A stretch of 64,000 nucleotides of DNA from Pseudeuparius sepicola (taxonomy: Eukaryota; Arthropoda; Insecta; Coleoptera; Anthribidae). Below the pieces are notes generated by a model, which saw only the letters and a list, made by a program, of their open reading frames with translations, was not told the DNA's origin and ran no database searches. Below are positions 56,282-64,000 of this stretch, one piece after another. How positions within the stretch are numbered: position 1 is the first letter of the stretch; every line of letters starts with the position of its first letter. Location: contig OY987298.1 of assembly GCA_963920635.1 (NCBI GenBank), forward strand, positions 53,237,949 through 53,301,948. Reading direction: 5' to 3'. Made by a program: the position numbers and the translations under genes.

Positions 56282-57569
56282 CAGGGTGGCCCACCGCGAA
56301 CTGCATCGATCTATATATGGAAAACTAAAAGTAAGAAAATTCTGAAAATTTGGCACCTCACCAATGCCGATGGGCGCTGCTCAACTAAAATATTTTGGTG
56401 AATATGGCACTTCCGGTTATACCGGAAGTCGATATCAACTTTCTTATCTCAAATGGAACACCCTGTATATTATTGCATTTTTGGATACTAGTCATCATTT
56501 TGGAACTAAAACATACAACAAGTCCTATGTCTAAATCTGACCGTTTTTGAGATATTTGCATTTTTCCGAAAAAAATTACAGATGCAATTGCTAAAGTCAA
56601 TTAGCAATTTATACGAGGAAACCGCGAAATTTCAAAACGAATTTTTGGCATCGTCTAACAGAAGCCCTGACCTAGTGATCTCTGCTGAGAAATAAATCCG
56701 TTCTTATACAGGGTGTTCACAAAATATGAATAAAAATTACATTCAAAATGTGCTTAAATCTCGAAATTTTCAAATTGAAACCCCCATTTTTTTAATGCGA
56801 TCTTATTCACCACAAAAAATGATGACAACTTTGTGTGAGGTTTCCTATACCTAAATGCAGTAATTTTCGATTAATTTACGAAAAACCCACTTTTCGCCCA
56901 TAAAATGCGGGGTTTGCTTAACGCTTATCATATTAGCCGTGGACGTTGAAAAGACAATCGCGGCTGAGGAAATGTCACTTGGTTTATAAATTATTGTCAA
57001 CAATAGTGCCGGCGCGCTTAAATTACCCAAACGAAGATTATTTAAATTTGTTTATTATCTACGGAGAATGCAACAAAGTAATATCAAGAACGTGCGATAC
57101 ATAATTTGGGTGTAGGAAACCTTACACAAAGTTACACCCTGTATAAGAACGGATTTATTTCTCAGCAGAGGTCACAAGGTCAGGACTTCTGTTACACGAT
57201 GCCAAAAATTCGTTTTGAAATTTCGCGGTTTCCTCGTATAAATTGCTAATTGACTTTAGGTCTGCACCTGTAATTTTTTTCGCAAAAATGCAAATATCTC
57301 AAAAACGGTTGGATTTAGCATAGGACATGTTGCATGTTTTAATTCCAAAATGATGCCGCCTAGTATCCAAAAATGCAATAATATACAGGGTGTTCCATTT
57401 GAGATAAGAAAGTTGATATCGACTTCCGGTATAACCGGAAGTGCCAGATTCACCAAAATATTTTAGTTGAGCAGCGCCCATCGGCATTGGTGAGGTGTCA
57501 AATTTTCAGAATTTTCCTACTTTTAGTTTTCCATATATAGATCGATGCAGTTCGTGGTGGGCCACCCTG
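56282..57569. mobile_element. 1.3-kb foldback MITE (CAGGG ends, TA)
   Basis: CAGGGTGGCCCACCGCGAAC and its complement end the unit, with TA at both junctions. Each arm is about 425 bp and nearly identical ('gttataccggaagtcgatat', 'gacctagtgatctctgctga'). A second TA-flanked element occupies its exact centre. Confidence 0.9.
56709..57141. mobile_element. MITE at the centre of the foldback
   Basis: Starts CAGGGTGTTCAC and ends 'aagttacaccctg', with TA on both sides. It sits exactly on the symmetry axis of the outer arms (TTCTTATA / TATAAGAA). Confidence 0.75.
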
Positions 57570-57573
57570 TATA

Positions 57574-57987
57574 GGTAGAGTGCTGGACGATGTTTTTTAT
57601 ACATAGGATGCGCGGAAAATCTTTGACGAATTTAAAATCATCAAATAGTAATAAATAGGCCTAGTGGACATACGCATTTGCAATTTGAGGTAGTGTTTTG
57701 TGAAACTTGACACTCTTTGACAGCCATTTGACAGCGACAAACTAAGTATAACCTACCGTTGTTTGCATCATAGACGCTTTGTGGCATAATTTTTTCGATT
57801 TTCACCTAATTATTAATAGTTTCTTCGCGTTTTACACCAGAGTGTTTAAAAACGAAACGAGTCAAAACGCAGCTAATTGAAAATGCGGTACCACCTCCAC
57901 CAAGCTCAAGCATACCCGAAAGGATGAAATGGAAGTGAGTAGCAGCTCTGGAGTGGTCTAAGTGTAATACCCGAAAGCGACTCTTAT
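57574..57987. other. unassigned region
   Basis: No gene recognised. Confidence 0.4.
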
Positions 57988-57994
57988 ACTACAG

Positions 57995-58016
57995 CGTCGA
58001 CTTTCCTCAATCAACG
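57995..58016. mobile_element. 22-bp micro-insertion
   Basis: CGTCGACTTTCC then TCAATCAACG, flanked by the exact 7-bp repeat ACTACAG (57988-57994 and 58017-58023). It lies outside the 7-kb segment. Confidence 0.75.
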
Positions 58017-58206
58017 ACTACAGAGGCGCTTTTGGGTATGATGTGTCAAGCTCTGTGTGTTTGAGACTCTGTTTTGCTTGTGTGCCGTTCATACCCATCG
58101 CTCCATAGGATCCATTTATTATTTTTGTTTTATATCTATGAACTAACCTTAAATTTACGATGCAAATGCTATAATTTTCAAATAGAAATGGAAAAAATGG
58201 TTGATA

Positions 58207-59486
58207 AAGCCTATTCATTTAACTTATACCCTGACGTCATCGATACCAGCATAACAGCGTTGCCAAACTTTATGAAAAATTGCAAATACGAAGACTTCAG
58301 CTGCCACAATATTTGACTTTTAAACCATTTACAGGTTAGTTAATGTACACTGTGTTTTCTTAATATGAAACCTTAATAGGCCATGTGGATAAAAATGAGG
58401 AAAAGCTTAATACCACAGCTATTCTGTGTTAATAGGTACTTAAAAATTAAAAAAAATGAAAAAAATTAACTATTTCCGAATAATTAATTTAAAAAAATTT
58501 TTGGACCATCTGATACGCCTTTATGTAAAAATAAAGCAGTGGAAATTTACAAAGAAAATATTTCCCTTAATTCAAAATCTTGGAAAATCTTGGAAAATCC
58601 ATGTTTCTTCCAAGTAAACAAACTCTCGTGTTTATTCTCTTTTTGCTTGCATATGATTTCTTAAAAATTTAATACGTTTTATAGCAATATTATAGGCACC
58701 TCCATAAAGTCCACGTCGAGGATCATCTTTGCGGTACTTAAATCCAATGTTCCTCAATATTTTCCATAAAGATGTTCTACCACCATGAAAAATATCTCTT
58801 TCTTCTAATTTTGCTTTTAGGGCGTTCACTGTAAAGTGCTTTTCTAAAAGAATAATTATAAAATTAGACGCATATTGGGGCAAATTGGCAAAATTCTTTA
58901 ACATACTGTCCCTATATACATTTCATATATCACATTTCGGATTGCTGTCTGTTCGAAATCATCAATGTTGACTAGGTACAGGTTTTTTCTTTCTCTCCTT
59001 GCAGTTCGAGTAGCTGGTTCGTTTGAAATAATTGTTTTGACCGTGTCAAAACTAATTCCTAGAGCTGCTGCAACCCTCTTAAATAGAAACAAAAATATGA
59101 TTTTTTAGAAATTATCGAAATTTATATCAGTGAAATAAAATAAAAAGTACTTACATCTTTTACAGCACAAAGCGGAAGCAGCGGACCCCCGTTTTCCCTT
59201 TCCCTCTCAAAATATTCGCCCAAAGCACGCACCATACCCTGCGCGCGTTTATCAAGATTTTGAGAACCTATCTTGCGCGGCATTTTTAAAATTAAGTGAC
59301 AAACTGTGTCAAAATTTTAACGAAAAATTTGAATATTATTATTGCAACCCAGCCCTATTATGCCAACATGACAGATGAAAATTAACTATTATTTGTGTGG
59401 CATTTTTTGTAGTGTCACTAGAATTTATATTGGCAGCAAAAAACACCAAACGATGACGTCAGGGTATAAATTAAATGAATAGGCTT
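58207..59486 (-). mobile_element. internally deleted Tc1/mariner-like element
   Basis: Terminal inverted repeats of about 35 bp begin AAGCCTATTCATTTAA and include 'taccctgacgtcatcg' and its complement (59453-59468). TA flanks both ends (58205-58206 and 59487-59488). At 1,280 bp it encodes only the N-terminal, DNA-binding part of a transposase. Confidence 0.9.
58632..59283 (-). pseudogene. IS630/Tc1-type transposase N-terminal half, two exons
   Basis: Exon 1 (59283-59155) starts with ATG: 'MPRKIGSQNLDKRAQGMVRA', then 'LGEYFERERENGGPLLPL'. A 77-bp GT-AG intron follows (59154-59078). Exon 2 reads 'RVAAALGISFDTVKTIISNE' (helix-turn-helix) and, after a one-base shift near 58905, 'SMLKNFANLPQYASN', 'LKAKLEERDIFHGGRTSLWK' and 'ILRNIGFKYRKDDPRRGLYG' (second HTH). 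It ends 'NHMQAKRE' at 58632. There is no DDE domain, consistent with internal deletion. The family is common in insects. Confidence 0.75.
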
Positions 59487-59508
59487 TAGTGATGTTATGG
59501 TAATGAGC

Positions 59509-59533
59509 CTAACCTAACCTATATATTTTGTGG
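59509..59533. repeat. telomere-like short string, one of three sites
   Basis: 'cctaacctaacctatatatt' followed by ttgtgg. The same string, inverted, occurs at about 46350-46375, and in part at 62337-62352. It contains the insect telomere unit CCTAA twice. Its role is unknown. Confidence 0.4.
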
Positions 59534-59684
59534 TAGTGAGCACAAACTATGTAGGGTTCCTGTATTAGCATAGTTGTTGCAATCAACTGTCATCATCAAA
59601 TTTCAATTGGTTTTGCATAAAAGTAGGGACTCTGAGGTAAAGCAAAAACCATGTGGGATGTTGCCTCATAGGCTTGCAAGTTGG

Positions 59685-59710
59685 AAGCAAGGTTAGTACT
59701 AACCTTGCTT
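59685..59710. repeat. 26-bp perfect palindrome
   Basis: AAGCAAGGTTAGT followed exactly by its complement. The flanking 'gcaag' and 'ttgcaag' extend the symmetry imperfectly. Confidence 0.85.
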
Positions 59711-59796
59711 GCAAGTAAATTTTTCAGAGAGTAATCAAAGCAGTAAGCAGTATTAAAACTTGACACTAGAACGACATTGTCATTTTAATTATACTT

Positions 59797-60325
59797 CAGT
59801 CTGGATAAAATAGAAAGTAGGTCAGTCATGCGCAGTATAGAATTCGCCGGTTATTTCTATGAAAGCCACCATGGGCGTCCCCATATTGTTTAAAATTCTC
59901 TAAATGGCCTAAATGAAGGTGTTTCCTGCATTTTTAACGTATAATTATTACAATAAACACTCCGAAATAAGGTGGCACAATCTACAGCACTCGCCCCCTG
60001 CCGTAATGCAAAACCGCGGTTTTCAGTATGCACGGGAGAAGGTATTCGCGACGTGATGCGCCCATGGATTGCGGACCCTCTAAAAATAGATATTTGGCGC
60101 GCTCGGCCTTTAAGCCAATCAGAGGCGCTAGAGCTGACAGAAGGAGAACCTGGAATTCGAGGTTGCCATTTCAACGAGGCAATTGATCAGAAATCGCGGG
60201 TTATGGGTTATATTTCGACGTGGAAAGAAAGCTTTATATGCCACGTTTGGCAACTCTGTTTTTGATCATCGATCCAAATGCCGCATTGCGCAAGACTGAC
60301 CTACTTTCTATTTTATTCAGACTGG
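59797..60325. mobile_element. MITE with hAT-like ends
   Basis: CAGTCTGGATAAAATAGAAA and its complement (near 60300-60324) are inverted, with further pairing 'gtcagtcatgcgca' / 'tgcgcaagactgac'. I found no clear 8-bp duplication. ORFs inside have no recognisable domain. Confidence 0.7.
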
Positions 60326-61014
60326 AGAATACAAAATAATTCAAGAAGATTATAAAATATGCACATAAACTTGTAATCATCCGTTGCAATTCACCAAAGA
60401 GTGCCTTTTGCAAAACTAATATAATATGGTTCAAGGTTCAGTGCGCAAAAGCAAAAGTTACTCTGAGAATTATTATTTAAAATGATTCCAGTATCACAAA
60501 ATGTTCCACAAAGTTATTATCATAAGAGATGGTAATGCAGCGGTCTTATAGAACAAATGAAGACTAAACGCAACTCAATAAAGTAACAACTGCGAGATGA
60601 TATAACACATAATATAAGGTACATACCTAAATAGTCACTCTAAGTAACTATGTACCTTTATATACTTAGTAAGATATATTATATTTTAGATTACAAAATT
60701 AACTCAAATTTCCTGGTGCACAGCCACCAATATCTATTTTGGATGATATATAAAAAGCAGAACATCCCGTTGCAGCCCTTAATGGTGAAAAAATTATTGG
60801 ATGAATTGGACAGATGTAAATTAAAAGCAGAGTGGAGGCTACATAGAAGATTTTGTCTTTGCCATTGTTCGGATATATTGTCCAAATTAAAAACAAGCTG
60901 AAAGAATGCTTGCATTTTCTATGTATTCTCTTGAAATAACTTATCGAAGATACTTACCAAATTATGAAATAAAATTGTGAAAACCTCCCGAAATTGGGAA
61001 TCAGGAACCTTTGG
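60326..61014. other. unassigned region
   Basis: AT-rich. ORFs near 60650-60900 on both strands have no recognisable motif. Confidence 0.4.
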
Positions 61015-61235
61015 CACTTAGAAAATACTTCTTTTGCTTAATTCCACACACCAAAACTTTGTTTTTACACTCGACGCGCGTTTCGCTAACCATGTTAGCA
61101 TCATCAGGAGATGATTAAGTCTAATGAAGATGAAGTCTAATGATTAGACTTATCATCTCCTCCATGGTTAGCGAAACTCGCCTGCAAAAACAAAGTTTTC
61201 GTGTGTGGATTAAGCAAAAGAAGTATTACCTAGAC
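61015..61235. repeat. inverted pair of retroelement-like termini
   Basis: 'acttcttttgcttaattcca' and 'aactttgtttttacactcga' return inverted at 61160-61230 ('aaaacaaagttttcg', 'aagcaaaagaagt'). The left arm carries a complete hammerhead-like core, and the right arm lacks the CTGATGA box. Confidence 0.75.
61068..61112 (-). ncRNA. hammerhead-ribozyme-like motif
   Basis: Minus strand: CTGATGA, a 6-bp stem II (GCTAAC/GTTAGC) with loop 'atg', GAAA, a self-complementary CGCGCG stem III and GTC followed by GAG, which pairs with CTC before the core. All conserved core bases are present. One unpaired U separates the core from stem II, as in the Penelope copies. The very short stem III suggests it would act as a dimer. 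Confidence 0.6.
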
Positions 61236-62349
61236 CTACCCAGTTCATTCTAGGTACCTATTTATTTGGTATGGGCATAATCAAAAATCATGATTTAAAA
61301 TAGTAAAAAAACGATATAAATATTATACTTTTGATGAAGTCGCCGGTATTCATTTTAATCTGTAAAACTTGAATACACTATAGGTATTCTTTCCCACACC
61401 TCCATCCATGTTCATTTTTTGATATATCGTGATGCCAGCTGAAGACTTTGACTATCTTTATAACCTATAAAAATATGCTTAATTTACGTTGCTACTATTT
61501 TTCTGAGGTTGCTACAGAAACAATCCAAACATTTCTTCCCCAAAGGATGGAAGATATATATCTTATTCGCAAATTACATTCATGTAGAGTAGACAGGAAC
61601 TCGAGTCAAATATAGTCCTCCTTACGGCAGAATGCGTGTGACGTAAGGGGGAAGAACTCGCAAATATTATAGAATTAGTCACAGTTCAGGGGCGTAGCTC
61701 AATTTTGTGTAACTCACTGACTTAATTTTCATATAATTGTTATTTAATTTATTGTTAATATTATTCTTAACGGTGATGCCTTAGATTATGGAAGAAGGCA
61801 AACCCTTATAACATTGGCAATTATTTCTCGTGCTTGAGAATGCAACGTTCTTCCCTTTTGCACACGCTAACTCCCGAACATACGACACGCCACTGAGCTC
61901 TCTGAGCCGGCGGAAAAAACTTGCCAGCGGCCTATAAAATGAGGTCTGTATGCCAGCCCAAATACGCAGTTAACTTTACGTACTATAGAAACAGGCAAAA
62001 AATGCGTTGGCTAACTGATTTTGTCAGCCGACTCCTTCGCAGAAGTGCTGTGTTGCCGTATTTCAAAGGCGATGGTAGACGCGACGATGTTGAAAAAAAT
62101 ATAATAGGTGTTTTATCACACCGCGTTAAAAATAAATGATAAACAAAAATGGGTAAGTGGTCCGGTGATGCGAGCTTTATTTTTTCGGTATAACAGAGTT
62201 CAGAAATTCTGCTTCAATATGATAAAACTTGTATTCGCCAATAAATAACGACTACTCGTATAGGAAATCTCGCAACGCTGCCCGCATTCTTTAGAAACGT
62301 TTTCTTTCGTGCTTTGGACTATACCACATACCTACCCACAAAATATATA
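61236..62349. other. unassigned region
   Basis: No supported gene. 'cctataaaatgag' near 61930 looks like a TATA box, but no coding sequence follows. Confidence 0.4.
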
Positions 62350-62359
62350 GGTTGATACC

Positions 62360-62430
62360 ATGGCCTCCTACGATTTACGGCTCTCTTCGCGGAAAGGACG
62401 CGAAGAGAGCCGTAAATCGTAGGAGGCCAT
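62360..62430. mobile_element. 71-bp perfect hairpin with 10-bp flanks
   Basis: Two exactly complementary 32-nt arms (62360-62391 and 62399-62430, starting ATGGCCTCCTACG) around the loop 'gaaagga'. Exact 10-bp direct repeats GGTTGATACC flank it (62350-62359 and 62431-62440). It is probably a minimal, very recent MITE with a 9-10-bp duplication. It could also be transcribed as a small-RNA hairpin. Confidence 0.85.
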
Positions 62431-62440
62431 GGTTGATACC

Positions 62441-62839
62441 TACCTATTATGTGTCAAATACGAAACCAAAAACCAAAACATATTTGCAAATAATTTGCAA
62501 TGAATTGATAAATAAAATCGATATATAAATAATAAGTTATTTATATAAAACTCCTTATAAAAAAATATGAGCCTAATTGTTTCTCGTACCGCTGCGGTCC
62601 ATTGCACAAGATCAGAATTATTGAACTTTCGTTTCTTTCGTTATCTATCCTTGACCGGTGGCTTGTTAAACAGCAAGACAAAATTCAAGATGGTAAGAAT
62701 TGCCTACCTAGGTAGGTATATTATAGGAATGTTGAGCGTCTACCGATTTTATAAGTTACAGTTTATTATTATTAATAATAAATACTTACCTATAGCATTC
62801 AATATCCAACCAAAATCAATATTTTAATGGAAGTGTTTA
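62441..62839. other. unassigned region
   Basis: An 86-codon plus-strand ORF (62567-62827) shows no recognisable feature. Otherwise AT-rich. Confidence 0.4.
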
Positions 62840-63640
62840 AAAGGTCCACCAGTGTAGTGTAGGTCCATTAACCTATATCTTATCTTCAATTTTGGGACCC
62901 ATCACATATTTTCATATATTATTTTTGACTTGTGGATCTCCTGCCTTTTCCTGTTTTTTTATGGCCTCTGTTTCTAACAAAACATTTAGAATTTAGCCAA
63001 TTACATGGGGTGCAATACCGCACCTTGGTCTGACCCTTATCAGAAACAATTTAGAACTTTCGGGTATAATTCAAACAATATTAGGTAACCATAAAGATGG
63101 AAAATTGGTTATCGTGGTGTGATTCTGGCTTGTGCATGCCGCCAGTAATGTACTCGTGGACATCTTTCCACCTTGGCGACCAGAATAAAATTCCTGATTG
63201 CGGACGGTGGATCTCACATTTGTGCTATTATATGCCCACTAAAGGTCTGTGGATCTATATCTTATAAATATTGATCTATTAGTTATGGATGAAATGTGAA
63301 AGGTATGTAGGTTATTGAAAGGAAAATAAAGGATTATTCTCATTTTTAACTTTTGAACTGCTGGATCCTCGGGGGATAAAAAGGTCCAATGCTAGTGGAC
63401 CTTGAACGTTTAAGATAAAGATTCACTGCTGGTGGACCCGTAACCAAGGCCTATTTTCATTCTTTGTGCTGGATTTAGTGGTGTCACATCCCAGGTCCAA
63501 ATCTTTTCGGGAGTGGATAAAGGTCTGCGAGTCGCGGATCTTTAGTGTATTTTTAAAGGTCCGCGAGTCGCGAATCTCAATCCGTAAAGCAGTAGACTTG
63601 TTCCTTCTTCAAAATACCGGTCCTTGAAACGAATAGTAAA
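62840..63640. repeat. cluster of short AGGTCC/GGACCT-type motifs
   Basis: About ten degenerate strings: 'aggtccaccagtgtag', 'aggtctgtggatct', 'aggtccaatgctagtggacc', 'aggtctgcgagtcgcggatct', 'aggtccgcgagtcgcgaatct'. Many are small palindromes of the form GGTC-N-GA(T/C)C. No gene. Confidence 0.45.
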
Positions 63641-63709
63641 AGAAGGAACATCCTAGATAAGACGCGGACACCTCAAACGTGGAAATAAAAAATAGAAAAA
63701 AAGAAAGTA

Positions 63710-63950
63710 GCTATTTATACGTCCGACGTATATAAAAGTCGGTATTCGTCTTGCGCTCTCATTGGCGAGTTGAGTCACGTGACTTCTTTGGACGTACACT
63801 TAACTCCATCATACATGTCTGAAGTAAAATTATTTAAATACGTCTGAAGTGAATTTTCTCAAGCATCGTTGCAATAAGGGGCATATGCCCTCCATTTTCG
63901 GCGATGGGCGCTGCCTGTATGAAAAAAGAAGGGGTAATTATTTCCGAATG
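63710..63950. mobile_element. second copy of the 9-bp-TSD foldback, partial
   Basis: 'agctatttatacgtccgacg', 'gtcttgcgctctcattggcg' and 'gagtcacgtgacttctttgg' follow the order of 49594-49850. The copy breaks off before its right arm. Confidence 0.8.
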
Positions 63951-64000
63951 TCGGGCGAAAATACGGGGGTTAGCCTAAATTTCAAGAAAATTGGGGGCGG
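63951..64000. mobile_element. start of another GGTAATTATGG-type foldback copy
   Basis: 'gttagcctaaatttcaagaaaattgggggcgg' matches the right arm of 50607-51086 and is cut by the window edge. Confidence 0.5.

Noticed and set aside
61921..62139. Small ORF after a TATA-like string
   Set aside because: No recognisable motif and no splice or polyadenylation context.

Overview
This is a stretch of animal, most likely insect, nuclear DNA made almost entirely of transposable elements. The evidence is AT-rich sequence with canonical GT-AG introns, Penelope, Gypsy, non-LTR, Tc1/mariner, P, hAT and Mutator-type elements, many TA-flanked foldback MITEs ending in CAGGG, and short runs of the insect telomere motif (CCTAACCTAACC). 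I find no convincing conserved host gene. There are no tRNA or rRNA genes, no CRISPR and no prokaryotic features. I would not name a species.

Region by region. 1-16.9 kb: a ~130-bp satellite, then nested DNA transposons. One mariner-like element (1878-5903) is invaded by a 2-kb foldback element, which is itself invaded by a hAT MITE. A solo LTR follows (5983-7649), then a series of palindromic MITEs. 16.9-19 kb: a transposase fragment and a deleted Gypsy element with intact LTRs. 19.1-46.7 kb: one nested stack. A degenerate non-LTR reverse transcriptase gene is split by a Penelope-like element (19902-29971) and by a solo LTR (30009-46631). The Penelope element holds a TTAA-flanked MITE, which holds a 4.9-kb P-superfamily transposon. 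The solo LTR holds a 15.6-kb giant foldback element. 46.7-64 kb: Tc1 remnants, a 7-kb THAP-bearing segment (48736-55773) flanked by 7-bp direct repeats, more MITEs, and several perfect hairpins.

The most notable unit is the giant foldback at 30132-45709. It has a 9-bp target duplication, arms of 4 and 6 kb built from ~142-bp repeats with higher-order periodicity, and one uninterrupted ORF of about 1,275 codons. That ORF combines a Mutator-type DDE transposase, a Ulp1-like cysteine protease and a PHD finger, a layout that recalls Drosophila FB/NOF. The Penelope element carries hammerhead-ribozyme-like motifs in its terminal repeats. It also has an inverted truncated second copy joined through a perfect 30-bp palindrome.

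A second candidate for something undescribed is a set of 22-28 bp insertions (CGTCGA...TCAATCAACG). Each is flanked by 7-bp direct repeats and shares its ends with the 7-kb THAP-bearing segment. They look like end-only relics of a P-type transposon.

How the parts interact: because each host element is recognisable on both sides of its guest, the order of insertion can be read directly, and several exact target duplications (TTAA, 7, 8 and 9 bp) can be verified from the sequence alone.
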